43,190 bases of DNA from assembly GCA_937892095.1 (NCBI GenBank), contig CALAVC010000157.1, positions 1 to 43,190 of the forward strand. Reading direction: 5' to 3'. The notes beneath the pieces are model-generated. The model was not told the origin of the DNA, searched no databases, and was given only the letters and a program-made list of their open reading frames with translations. Positions 7,676 to 15,165 of the stretch are shown piece after piece. The position numbers were made by a program, and so were the translations under genes. The first letter of the stretch is position 1, and each line of letters starts with the position of its first letter. The DNA comes from an uncultured Bacteroidales bacterium (lineage in GTDB: Bacteria > Bacteroidota > Bacteroidia > Bacteroidales > Marinilabiliaceae).

Positions 7676-10138
7676 ATGAAAAAAATTAGCGTGATATGCG
7701 CACTTTGTTGTGCTTTGGTTGGCAACTCAAAACTTCTTGCACAAGAGGCTACTAAACAACATGTGTTAAGGTATGACACACCTGCTTCCATGTGGACCGA
7801 GGCACTGCCAATTGGCAATGGTCGGCTTGGTGCTATGATATTTGGTGTGCCATCGACAGAGCACTTGCAGTTGAACGAAGAAACTATTTGGGCTGGCCGC
7901 CCAAACAACAATGCTAACCCCGAAGCTCGCGAGTGGCTACCCAAAATACGTCAAATGGTTTGGGAAGGAAAATATCGGGAAGCACAAGACTGTGCAACGG
8001 CACATGTGCAAAGCAAAACAAATCATGGAATGCCTTTTCAGCCTTTTGGCGACATGTATATAAACTTTGTCGGGCATGACGATTATAGCCACTACTTGCG
8101 GACGCTCGATATAGATTCGGCCATTGCGCACGTCAGCTATGTTGTCAATGGTGTGCGATATGAAAGGGAATATATTTCATCGACAGCCGACGGCTTAAAC
8201 ACAATAGCAATCAATCTTAGAGCAAGTAAGAAAGGAAAAATTTCATGCAATGTAGGACTTACGTCGCCACATGCCGACGTTTTTTTACGTAGCGAGAATA
8301 ATGAAATTGCTCTTAGTGGGACGACATCGAACCACGAAGGGCTGAAAGGCAAAGTAACTTTTACTGGACGCGTCGGCGGACAAGTAGTTGGCGGACAGAT
8401 GACAAGTCGTGATGGAGTGCTGAGCATTCGCAATGCCGACGAAGCAACACTCTACATTTGCATAGCTACAAACTTTGTTAGTTACAACGACATTAGTGCA
8501 AACGACACAGTTCGTTCGCAAGAGTTAATGAAGGATGCGAAAGCAGTAAAGTATGTCGACATCAAGCAAAAACATGTTGCAAAATACAAGAGTTACTTTG
8601 ATCGCGTACGGTTAAATTTAGGCACCGACAAGTTTGCTGGTGTCAATACAGACGAACGTGTAAAGACGTTCAAGACTCACTCCGATTTACATTTGGTTGA
8701 AACATATTTTCAGTTTGGTAGATATTTGTTAATCAGTAGTTCGTTGCTGGGGTGTCAGCCACCAACTTTGCAGGGTATTTGGAACGATAAGATGTTCCCT
8801 AATTGGGACTCGAAATACACAACCAACATCAATCTTGAAATGAACTATTGGCCAGCCGAAGTGGCTGGATTGCAAGACCTGACAGAACCTCTTTTTAAGC
8901 TAATTGAAGAAGTCAGTACGACGGGCCATGAAACGGCTCGCACGATGTATGGAGCCGATGGCTGGGTGCTACATCACAATACTGATATTTGGCGTGTTAC
9001 GGGAGCTATCGACAAAGCACCAAGTGGATTATGGCCAACGGGCGGTGCATGGCTCAGCCAGCATCTTTGGGAACATTATCTATACAGTGCCGACCGTAAT
9101 TTTCTCAGCAAGATATATCCTATAATGGAGGGTGCAGCGCGTTTCCTTAATCAGATAATGGTGCAAGATCCGCGTAATGGCAAATGGGTCATATGTCCCA
9201 GTTTGTCCCCCGAAAATGCACACCCCAATAATTCTACGACTGCAGCTGCAGTCAGTATGGACAATGAACTTGTTGCCGACTTGTTTAACCACGTAATAAC
9301 GGCGGCTCAGACGCTTGGCAAGAGAACCGGTTTGACAGATAGTTTGCAAGCCAAACTTGACAATATGTATCCGTTTGCAATAGGCAAATGGGGGCAGTTG
9401 CAAGAATGGGCTCGCGACGATTGGGACAACCCCGATGATGTTCATAGACACGTCTCGCACCTTTACGCTCTATATCCGAGCAACCAAATTTCGCCCATAA
9501 GAACACCCGAATTGGCAACGGCAGCACGCACGTCGCTTGTGCACCGTGGAGACCCATCGACAGGATGGAGCATGGGGTGGAAAGTCTGTTTGTGGAGCCG
9601 TTTGCGCGATGGTAACCATGCTGCCAAACTGATTGGTGACCAACTGACGCTTGTGCGCAATGAAAAGAAAAAAGGTGGCACCTATGCCAATCTGTTTGAC
9701 GCACATCCACCCTTTCAGATAGACGGAAATTTCGGTTGTACAGCAGGCATCGCCGAGATGTTGCTGCAGAGCCACGATGGATGTGTAAGCCTCTTACCAG
9801 CTCTCCCTGACGATTGGAAAGAGGGTAGTGCTAGTGGGTTGCGTGCTCGTGGTGGCTTCGTTGTCGACATGCAGTGGAAAAGAGGTTCGATTGAGAGTGC
9901 TACGATAACATCGACTGTTGGTGGACTTTTGCGCATCGAGAGTTCTGTGCCACTGAAAGGCAAAGGACTTCGCCAAGCGAAAGGTGATAACACTAACGCT
10001 TTTTATGCGGTACCTCAGAACCCCAATGTGCAGATTGCAGATAAAAACGCTCTTGGCGAACTCATTAAGTTGAACAAGGTGTACAGATATGACGTAAACA
10101 CAAAGGTCGGTCAAACAATAAAGGTTCTGAAGAAATGA
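7676..10138 (+). CDS. Secreted GH95 alpha-L-fucosidase / alpha-L-galactosidase
   Basis: Predicted inverting exo-glycosidase that removes terminal alpha-1,2-linked L-fucose or L-galactose, as found in xyloglucan, rhamnogalacturonan or host glycans. The protein has 820 residues, the usual GH95 length. Residues 1-22 are a signal peptide ending LLAQ. The N-terminal beta-domain carries ALPIGNGRLGAMIFG and LQLNEETIWAG (residues 43-74). The (alpha/alpha)6 barrel has TNINLEMNYWPAE (383-395), whose Asn384 and Asn386 correspond to the water-activating pair of Bifidobacterium AfcA; PSLSPEN contains the likely acid Glu513; PFQIDGNFG contains Asp683. HRHVSHL (590-596) is also conserved. It lies 3 bp after the esterase and its stop overlaps the next start (ATGA). 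The family is certain; fucose versus galactose specificity is not readable. Confidence 0.95.
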   Translation: MKKISVICALCCALVGNSKLLAQEATKQHVLRYDTPASMWTEALPIGNGRLGAMIFGVPSTEHLQLNEETIWAGRPNNNANPEAREWLPKIRQMVWEGKYREAQDCATAHVQSKTNHGMPFQPFGDMYINFVGHDDYSHYLRTLDIDSAIAHVSYVVNGVRYEREYISSTADGLNTIAINLRASKKGKISCNVGLTSPHADVFLRSENNEIALSGTTSNHEGLKGKVTFTGRVGGQVVGGQMTSRDGVLSIRNADEATLYICIATNFVSYNDISANDTVRSQELMKDAKAVKYVDIKQKHVAKYKSYFDRVRLNLGTDKFAGVNTDERVKTFKTHSDLHLVETYFQFGRYLLISSSLLGCQPPTLQGIWNDKMFPNWDSKYTTNINLEMNYWPAEVAGLQDLTEPLFKLIEEVSTTGHETARTMYGADGWVLHHNTDIWRVTGAIDKAPSGLWPTGGAWLSQHLWEHYLYSADRNFLSKIYPIMEGAARFLNQIMVQDPRNGKWVICPSLSPENAHPNNSTTAAAVSMDNELVADLFNHVITAAQTLGKRTGLTDSLQAKLDNMYPFAIGKWGQLQEWARDDWDNPDDVHRHVSHLYALYPSNQISPIRTPELATAARTSLVHRGDPSTGWSMGWKVCLWSRLRDGNHAAKLIGDQLTLVRNEKKKGGTYANLFDAHPPFQIDGNFGCTAGIAEMLLQSHDGCVSLLPALPDDWKEGSASGLRARGGFVVDMQWKRGSIESATITSTVGGLLRIESSVPLKGKGLRQAKGDNTNAFYAVPQNPNVQIADKNALGELIKLNKVYRYDVNTKVGQTIKVLKK

Positions 10139-11091
10139 GTAGAAAATTGAGCTATGCCATTGTAGGTACTGGTGCTATAGGTGGTTATTATGGTGCCAAA
10201 CTTGAACGCTCTTTTAGAGATAATGACGAAGATAGGCATGTTGAGTTTTTGTTGCGCAGCGACTATGAGTATGTGAAACGTAATGGCTTGAAAATTAACT
10301 CAGTAGATGGCAATTTTTGTCTGAAAGATGTGTCTGCGTTCGACAATACTGAGCGTATGTCGCAAGCCGATGTCATCTTAGTGTGTTTAAAGACGACAGC
10401 CGAGATGTCGCTCAAAAAAATGTTGCCACCGCTTTTGAAACCATCAACCATTGTTTTGCTGATTCAGAATGGCATAGGAGTAGAAGAAGATGTCCAACAA
10501 ATGTTCCCAGAGGCTCAGTTGGCAGCTGGATTGGCTTTTATATGTTCCACAAAGACAGCTCCAGGTGTTGTCGACCATACGTGTTATGGCAGTCTGAACA
10601 TAGGTGCATACTCCATCAGAGACAATGACGCAATGGAACAGGTAATTCGCGATTTTGAGGCGGCAAACATCAAGGTTCGAATGGTAGAGTATGCAAAAGC
10701 TCGTTGGCGAAAGGCCGTTTGGAATATGCCGTTCAACGGACTAAGTGTGACGCATAATGCCCTGACCGACAAGTTACTTTCCGATCCTGAAAACGCAAAG
10801 ATTGTTCGCGATACAATGATGGAGGTCGTCAGCATAGCACGGAGTTTGGGCACAGAGGGCGTTGACGAATCTTTTGTCGAAAAAATGATTAGTACGACAC
10901 TTGAGATGACACCCTACGCTCCGAGTATGAGAGTAGATTATGACAACGGTAGACCAATGGAGCTATATTACCTCTACGAGAAACCTATAAAAATGGGCTT
11001 GGCAAATGGGCTTGCTCTACCTTGTCTCTGTAATATTTTGAAAGAATTGCAAGAAAAAGCAGCCGTAAAAGGCAAAGAATTTGGTTGTTAA
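10135..11091 (+). CDS. Ketopantoate reductase family oxidoreductase (PanE/ApbA)
   Basis: Member of the family that reduces 2-dehydropantoate to pantoate with NADPH in pantothenate (CoA) synthesis. The protein has 318 residues and is cytoplasmic. The Rossmann loop is GTGAIGGYYG (residues 11-20), and QNGIG (111-115) is the family motif. Lys193 in ARWRKAVWNMPFNGL is the likely catalytic lysine, followed by the asparagine-rich helix. The start overlaps the GH95 stop by 4 bases, so it is translationally coupled to a glycosidase. That is an odd partner for a CoA gene; a role on a sugar-derived 2-keto acid is possible but unproven. A strong hairpin terminator lies about 60 bp downstream. Confidence 0.88.
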   Translation: MSRKLSYAIVGTGAIGGYYGAKLERSFRDNDEDRHVEFLLRSDYEYVKRNGLKINSVDGNFCLKDVSAFDNTERMSQADVILVCLKTTAEMSLKKMLPPLLKPSTIVLLIQNGIGVEEDVQQMFPEAQLAAGLAFICSTKTAPGVVDHTCYGSLNIGAYSIRDNDAMEQVIRDFEAANIKVRMVEYAKARWRKAVWNMPFNGLSVTHNALTDKLLSDPENAKIVRDTMMEVVSIARSLGTEGVDESFVEKMISTTLEMTPYAPSMRVDYDNGRPMELYYLYEKPIKMGLANGLALPCLCNILKELQEKAAVKGKEFGC

Positions 11092-11149
11092 TAGGCTGTG
11101 TTGTTGCAGTCTACCTCGTGAATATTTTTCCCCATTTATTTACAAAAGC

Positions 11150-11182
11150 AATGCTCGCTTAGGTATTTCCCAAGCGAGCATT
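11150..11182. terminator. Bidirectional hairpin terminator between convergent genes
   Basis: Perfect 11-bp inverted repeat: AATGCTCGCTT (11150-11160) and AAGCGAGCATT (11172-11182), with an 11-base loop. It sits in the 107-bp gap between the end of the plus-strand operon (11091) and the end of the minus-strand flavodoxin (11199), where a terminator for both directions is expected. The flanking T/A runs are weak. Confidence 0.7.
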
Positions 11183-11198
11183 ACTTTCGTATTCTGTC

Positions 11199-11786
11199 TT
11201 ATAGCTTTTTTAGCCATTTTTCTACCATTGCTTTGCCATTCCGCACTTCGTGTCCGTAGATCGAAAAGCCCTTCTGTACATTGGCTTTCGGAAAAGCCTT
11301 TTTGACATCTTTTACGCACGCAGCCAAGCCGCTACCCTCGTGCGTTGTAAATGGATATATCACCTTATCGTCTAAGTTCATATCCCTAAATGCTGTAAAC
11401 ATCACCTGTGGGTATGTCCCCCACCATACGGGACCGCCGATAAATATCGTATCATATTTACTGAGGTCTGGCACTTTGTCTTCGTATGGCGGCAACTCAC
11501 CTCTGTTGGCCTCTTCTTTTGCAAGTTTAATGAGTGGGTTGTACGCCATTCCGTCGTACTTATGTGTCTTTATTTCGAACTGTTCGGCTCCGATAATTTC
11601 GGAGATGTAGTCCGCTACAATTTTTGTATTGCCGACTTCAATGTTGCCAACGCTGTAGTTGTCGCCAGCATGAGAGAAAAAGATTACTATCGATTTCATT
11701 TTTGTTCCGTTATTTGTTGTTTGACTGCTACACTCCAACACGCCAAGCAGCATCAGCAGACCTACGACTATAGTTTTTACATTCAT
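11199..11786 (-). CDS. Flavodoxin-like protein, possibly exported
   Basis: FMN-binding electron carrier of the flavodoxin_4 type. The protein has 195 residues. The flavodoxin fold starts at Met30 with KSIVIFFSHAGDNYSVG, whose Ser-His-Ala-Gly region and VGNTKIVA form the phosphate loop; FIGGPVWWGTYPQ (about 112-124) supplies the aromatic FMN contacts. Residues 1-29 add a hydrophobic segment (IVVGLLMLLGVLECSS) that looks like a signal sequence, with Cys19 in an imperfect lipobox (VLEC). If Met30 is the true start, the protein is a normal cytoplasmic flavodoxin. It follows an aldo/keto reductase on the same strand with a 107-bp gap, near an AraC regulator, a grouping that suggests redox or aldehyde detoxification. 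Confidence 0.88.
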   Translation of the reverse strand: MNVKTIVVGLLMLLGVLECSSQTTNNGTKMKSIVIFFSHAGDNYSVGNIEVGNTKIVADYISEIIGAEQFEIKTHKYDGMAYNPLIKLAKEEANRGELPPYEDKVPDLSKYDTIFIGGPVWWGTYPQVMFTAFRDMNLDDKVIYPFTTHEGSGLAACVKDVKKAFPKANVQKGFSIYGHEVRNGKAMVEKWLKKL

Positions 11787-11893
11787 TTTTTGCTCTTCTT
11801 TTTTCGTCGGGGTTCTGAATTTTTATGATTTTTGCCAATATGCCACCAACCACGGCAATAGTCAGGAATATCTTTGGTTACGGTTGTTTGTTT
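11787..11893. other. Gap between flavodoxin and aldo/keto reductase genes
   Basis: These 107 bp show no convincing gene, hairpin or promoter consensus. On the minus strand one frame has a short hydrophobic stretch (IFLTIAVVGGILAKII) but no start codon of its own, and the 11-codon frame starting at the end of the reductase stops at once. It may be leader sequence within one transcript or the remnant of a small gene. Confidence 0.3.
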
Positions 11894-12733
11894 TCATCGC
11901 CAACCCATAAACATTTTCACTGTTTTAGGGTCATTATGGTCGAAAAATGCACTCTTTTTAAGATCGAGCGTAAGGATTTGCTCCATTTCGCTCTCTGTGA
12001 GAGTAAAATTGTAGATAGCAAAATTCTCTTCCATCCGATTCCTATGAGTCGACTTCGGAATTATTATTACGTTCCTTTGCGTCAAGTAGCGAAGTGCAAC
12101 AGCAGCTGCGCTAACATTATGTCTCTTCCCAATTTCTGTCAATATCGGATTTGTGAACAATCCATTTCGACCTTCTGCCAACGGACCCCACGACATTATC
12201 TGTGTCCCGAACTCTTTCATATATTCGTTGGCCTCCTGTTGCTGACAGAAAACGTGTGTCTCCACTTGATTGACTGCTGGCACAATATCCACATTGCTCG
12301 CCAAGTCAATAAAATGATTCGGTTGGAAGTTGCTAACTCCAATCGAACGTAGTTTACCTGCTTTTTGAGCATCTTGCAGTGCGCGATATGCGCCGTAGTA
12401 GTCGCAGAATGGCTGGTGAAGTAGCATTAAGTCGATATAGTTAGTCTGCAATCGTTTCAAACTTTCATCGATGCTTTGGGCTGCTCGCTCATATACATAG
12501 TTCGAAATCCACACTTTCGACACTATGAAAATCTCCTCTCGAGCTATTCCGCTCTTTTTTATCGCCCTTCCAACCCCTTCTTCGTTGTTGTAGGCTTGTG
12601 CCGTGTCTATCATTCGGTAACCTACTTCGAGTGCATCAGCCACACATCTCTCAGCCTCATCGGGCGTTACCTGATATACTCCATAGCCCAGTTGTGGCAT
12701 TTCTATTCCGTTATTGAACTTTATTTTCTTCAT
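11894..12733 (-). CDS. Aldo/keto reductase
   Basis: NADPH-dependent reductase of aldehydes or ketones, cytoplasmic. I choose the ATG at 12733 (MKKIKFNNGIEMPQLGYG, 279 residues); the frame extends 10 codons further to 12763, but the family normally begins at this beta-hairpin and the extension would overlap the likely promoter. The catalytic tetrad is Asp43 (MIDTAQAY), Tyr48, Lys73 (IVSKVW) and His106 (LLHQPF). The NADP-binding C-terminus has IIPKSTHRNRMEEN. The length and the 2,5-diketo-gluconate-reductase-like motifs place it in the common bacterial AKR5 type. It is divergent from an AraC-family regulator 12849-13670, which is the probable controller. The substrate is unknown. Confidence 0.93.
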   Translation of the reverse strand: MKKIKFNNGIEMPQLGYGVYQVTPDEAERCVADALEVGYRMIDTAQAYNNEEGVGRAIKKSGIAREEIFIVSKVWISNYVYERAAQSIDESLKRLQTNYIDLMLLHQPFCDYYGAYRALQDAQKAGKLRSIGVSNFQPNHFIDLASNVDIVPAVNQVETHVFCQQQEANEYMKEFGTQIMSWGPLAEGRNGLFTNPILTEIGKRHNVSAAAVALRYLTQRNVIIIPKSTHRNRMEENFAIYNFTLTESEMEQILTLDLKKSAFFDHNDPKTVKMFMGWR

Positions 12734-12760
12734 TTGTTTAGTAATTAAGTTTTTATGTTG

Positions 12761-12768
12761 CAAATGTA
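12761..12768 (-). promoter_or_regulatory. Candidate -7 element for the aldo/keto reductase
   Basis: The minus strand reads TACATTTG, a full TAnnTTTG match, 28 bp upstream of the chosen start at 12733. Its position supports that start over the longer in-frame one at 12763, which would lie within the element. No -33 element is obvious, as expected if an activator such as the neighbouring AraC protein is needed. Confidence 0.45.
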
Positions 12769-12810
12769 TCTCTGCAGTCTACTTTAGCACTTTCAATTTT
12801 TAGTGCGTTA

Positions 12811-12830
12811 TTTTCACTTTTATGTGAAAA
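12811..12830. promoter_or_regulatory. Palindrome in the divergent promoter region
   Basis: TTTTCAC (12811-12817) and GTGAAAA (12824-12830) form a perfect 7-bp inverted repeat with a 6-base spacer, and GCACT/AGTGC (12787-12791, 12802-12806) form a second, weaker one beside it. They lie between the -7 element of the reductase and the AraC-type gene start, where an operator would be expected. AraC proteins usually bind direct repeats, so the assignment is tentative. Confidence 0.3.
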
Positions 12831-12848
12831 ATATTTATCTTACTTCCA

Positions 12849-13670
12849 ATGAAAAGCTCATTTATCTATTCAACCAATTTTTATGCTGTCAACGACCATT
12901 CACTCAAAGATTGTTGTATACATTTGTTGTGTACCCATGGAGTTGCCAACTTCGATTTTAACGAAAAAAGTTTTTCCCTTTCACCCGACGATCTTCTCGT
13001 AACATCCACCCCTTGTCGAATAAAAAATATTACTCTATCTCAAAACGCCGAGGTAGTGTGGTTCGCTGCCGAAAACAAATTCCTCAACTCTCTTCTGCCA
13101 GCCAACAATTATAGTATCGGTGGTAGCATCAGTCTTAATCAAAATCCTGTCATCCATCTTTCAAGTTCCAATGCCACAAAATTTCTTGCCGACATTCAAC
13201 GCATCAAAGAGCGTATGGACGACACCAATCTCATCTTCTACGACGGACTAATGAGTAGCCTCTGCCTAACTATGATCTACGACATCTTTGAATTTCATGC
13301 TATTCAATACGGGTCCATTGGTCATACCGACCGTGCTGGCTATATCGTAAAAAATCTTATGGATATGCTCTCTTCTGGAGTCTGTCGCACCAATCGCAAT
13401 GTAACCTATTTCGCTTCAAGACTCAATGTCTCACCTCAATACCTTTCCGACATCGTTCGACGTATGACCGGGCATAGTGTAACCAGTTATATCGACAACC
13501 ATACCATTCCCATCCTCAAACAGTTACTCAACGACCAACGTCTTTCGCTCTCGCAAATCGCCGAATACATGAATTTTAATACGCTTTCATATTTTAGTCG
13601 CTATTGCAAAAAACACCTTGGACTTTCGCCCAGCGAATACCGCAAAAGTTTGCAACCATTACAAGATTAG
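12849..13670 (+). CDS. AraC-family transcriptional regulator
   Basis: DNA-binding activator. The protein has 273 residues. The N-terminal half (about 1-150) is a cupin-like sensing domain with no recognisable ligand motif. The C-terminal half has two helix-turn-helix units: VTYFASRLNVSPQYLSDIVRR (about 185-205) and LSLSQIAEYMNFNTLSYFSRY (about 232-252), followed by the family signature HLGLSPSEYRK. It is transcribed away from the aldo/keto reductase with a 115-bp shared regulatory gap that holds a palindrome, so regulation of that gene (and perhaps the flavodoxin) is inferred. It ends 19 bp before a hairpin terminator. Confidence 0.93.
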   Translation: MKSSFIYSTNFYAVNDHSLKDCCIHLLCTHGVANFDFNEKSFSLSPDDLLVTSTPCRIKNITLSQNAEVVWFAAENKFLNSLLPANNYSIGGSISLNQNPVIHLSSSNATKFLADIQRIKERMDDTNLIFYDGLMSSLCLTMIYDIFEFHAIQYGSIGHTDRAGYIVKNLMDMLSSGVCRTNRNVTYFASRLNVSPQYLSDIVRRMTGHSVTSYIDNHTIPILKQLLNDQRLSLSQIAEYMNFNTLSYFSRYCKKHLGLSPSEYRKSLQPLQD

Positions 13671-13689
13671 ACTGCTTCGTACACACAAA

Positions 13690-13722
13690 AAGAGACCATC
13701 AATCAATTCTCGACGGTCTCTT
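13690..13722. terminator. Bidirectional terminator between the AraC-type gene and adk
   Basis: Perfect 8-bp inverted repeat AAGAGACC (13690-13697) and GGTCTCTT (13715-13722), preceded by an A-run and followed by T-rich sequence, in the 75-bp gap between convergent genes. Confidence 0.65.
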
Positions 13723-13745
13723 CATTTATTATCTGTTTAATATCT

Positions 13746-14321
13746 CTACTTTACAGCGTCTACTGCTGTCTTTATGTCAGCAAAGATTGCGTCAATTGAG
13801 CCTACACCCTTGATGTTTACTGCCACACCTTCCTTGCGGTAGAATTCCAACACGGGCTTAGTCTGCTTGTCATACACGTCAAGACGAGCCTTAATTGTCT
13901 CCTCATTGTCGTCGCTTCTGCCACTCGTTTTTCCGCGTTCAATCAAGCGTGTCATCAACTCATCATTCGGCACTTCAAGATTCAGTGTTACGTTCACCGA
14001 TGTCTTATATTCTGCCAGCAAGTCTTTCAGAGCCTTTGCCTGTGCCACCGTACGTGGGAAGCCATCAAATATTACGCCCTTTATCTTGCCCATATTCTTA
14101 TCAAGATAAGAGTCAATCATGCCTATGATTACATCGTCAGGCACCAATTCGCCCTTGTCCATATGAGACTTAGCAAGTGCTCCAAGTTGTGTGTTCGTGC
14201 TTATCTCTTTACGTAGCAAGTCACCTGTCGAAATGTGAGCCAAATCATATTCCTTTATGATATTCTCACTCTGTGTGCCCTTACCCGATCCCGGAGGGCC
14301 AAAAATCACTATATTAAGCAT
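13746..14321 (-). CDS. adk: Adenylate kinase, short form
   Basis: Catalyses ATP + AMP to 2 ADP in the cytoplasm; essential for nucleotide balance. The protein has 191 residues. The P-loop is GPPGSGKGTQ (residues 8-17), the AMP-binding region STGDLLR (31-37) and FDGFPRT (85-91). The LID is the short kind (RGKTSGRSDDNEETIKARL, about 129-147), lacking the zinc/beta-sheet insertion of the 214-residue E. coli enzyme, which is normal for Bacteroidota. It follows hpt after 27 bp on the same strand, so the two purine genes are probably one operon. Confidence 0.97.
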   Translation of the reverse strand: MLNIVIFGPPGSGKGTQSENIIKEYDLAHISTGDLLRKEISTNTQLGALAKSHMDKGELVPDDVIIGMIDSYLDKNMGKIKGVIFDGFPRTVAQAKALKDLLAEYKTSVNVTLNLEVPNDELMTRLIERGKTSGRSDDNEETIKARLDVYDKQTKPVLEFYRKEGVAVNIKGVGSIDAIFADIKTAVDAVK

Positions 14322-14348
14322 TATATCTTAGTTTGATTTGTTTCTTTT

Positions 14349-14888
14349 CTATTCTTTGACCAAAGTCATTATCTCTGGTATGTTTCGTCCATACCCATCG
14401 TAGTCGAGCCCATAGCCCACAATGAAGTCGTTCGGTATCTCGATGCCCACATACTCTGGTGTCCAATTCAGTTTGCAGCTCGCTGGCTTATACAGCAATG
14501 TAGCCACGCGCACATCCGTTGCACCCTTTTGGCGGACTTGTTCCATCAAGTTTGCTATTGTAATCCCTGTGTCAACAATATCCTCTATTATCACCACAGT
14601 CTTTCCCACCAGACTCTCGTTTAGCCCTATCAACTCCTTCGTTACGCCCGTACTCTGAGTCCCAGAATACGATGCCAACTTTACAAAAGAGATTTGCGAT
14701 GGAATGTTGACCCTCTTCATCAAGTCTGCTGCAAACATAAACGCTCCGTTTAGTACGCAGACAAACACAGGGTCTTTGTCAGTTAAATCTTTACTTATTT
14801 TGTCTGCTACCCGACTAATCGCACTCAGCACATCTGCTTCTGTGTAAGTCGTTTCAAACGTTTTATCAAGAATTTTTATTCTTGCCAT
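14349..14888 (-). CDS. hpt: Hypoxanthine phosphoribosyltransferase
   Basis: Salvages hypoxanthine and guanine to IMP and GMP using PRPP, in the cytoplasm. The protein has 179 residues, the usual length. The PRPP-binding motif is VVIIEDIVDTGIT (residues 98-110) with acidic pair Glu102-Asp103. SYSGTQSTG (73-81) is the flexible loop; Lys134 (LYKP) and the aromatic/aspartate region NDFIVGYGLDYDGYGRN (153-169) bind the purine. It is the first gene before adk and has a TAnnTTTG element about 50 bp upstream. Confidence 0.97.
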   Translation of the reverse strand: MARIKILDKTFETTYTEADVLSAISRVADKISKDLTDKDPVFVCVLNGAFMFAADLMKRVNIPSQISFVKLASYSGTQSTGVTKELIGLNESLVGKTVVIIEDIVDTGITIANLMEQVRQKGATDVRVATLLYKPASCKLNWTPEYVGIEIPNDFIVGYGLDYDGYGRNIPEIMTLVKE

Positions 14889-14937
14889 TTTCTATCTGTT
14901 TAGTCTATCGAGTTTTAACTCTCACAGCAATTTCGTG

Positions 14938-14945
14938 CAAAGGTA
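14938..14945 (-). promoter_or_regulatory. Candidate -7 element for hpt-adk
   Basis: The minus strand reads TACCTTTG, a full TAnnTTTG match, followed by a G/C-containing start region and a leader of about 45 bases to the hpt ATG at 14888. No clear -33 element. Confidence 0.5.
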
Positions 14946-15011
14946 TATTTTTTTTATTTGTTATGTCATTTTTATCAGTTTAAACCCACTACTTTTTATT
15001 CATCGTTACCG

Positions 15012-15052
15012 CTACTTGTAACCTATCTTCTGTTTGTTATAACTACTTGTAA
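15012..15052. promoter_or_regulatory. Direct repeats CTACTTGTAA upstream of the giant gene
   Basis: CTACTTGTAA occurs at 15012-15021 and 15043-15052, exactly 31 bp apart (about three helical turns), 115-150 bp upstream of the giant gene start and also upstream of hpt. The arrangement resembles a two-site binding platform for a regulator. No known operator was recognised. Confidence 0.35.
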
Positions 15053-15113
15053 TAATGCATTTTATGATTGCATAAATATTGATTTTATAGAAACATTTTG
15101 AGGTCAAAACACG

Positions 15114-15161
15114 TAACTTTACCACGGCTAATAGTGTATTCAGTCGATAACTATAACTTTA
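15114..15161 (+). promoter_or_regulatory. Possible promoter elements of the giant gene
   Basis: TAACTTTA occurs at 15114-15121 and again at 15154-15161, each one base off TAnnTTTG. The first would give a leader of roughly 40 bases to the ATG at 15166. Neither has a well-placed -33 TTTG, so the promoter is uncertain. Confidence 0.25.
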
Positions 15162-15165
15162 GATT

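Noticed and set aside
11092..11198. A dif site at the apparent skew change
   Set aside because: I searched the gap by eye and found only the terminator hairpin; no 28-bp XerCD-like imperfect palindrome was recognised.
11825..12352. 175-codon plus-strand frame opposite the aldo/keto reductase
   Set aside because: The minus strand carries a complete AKR catalytic tetrad; the plus frame is a Cys/His/Phe-rich shadow.
12734..12763. Ten-codon upstream extension of the aldo/keto reductase
   Set aside because: The family starts at the second Met, and the extension runs into the consensus -7 element at 12761-12768.
14889..15165. A riboswitch or small RNA in the 277-bp gap upstream of the giant gene
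   Set aside because: Only short AT-rich direct repeats and promoter-like elements are visible; no conserved riboswitch core or stable hairpin was seen.
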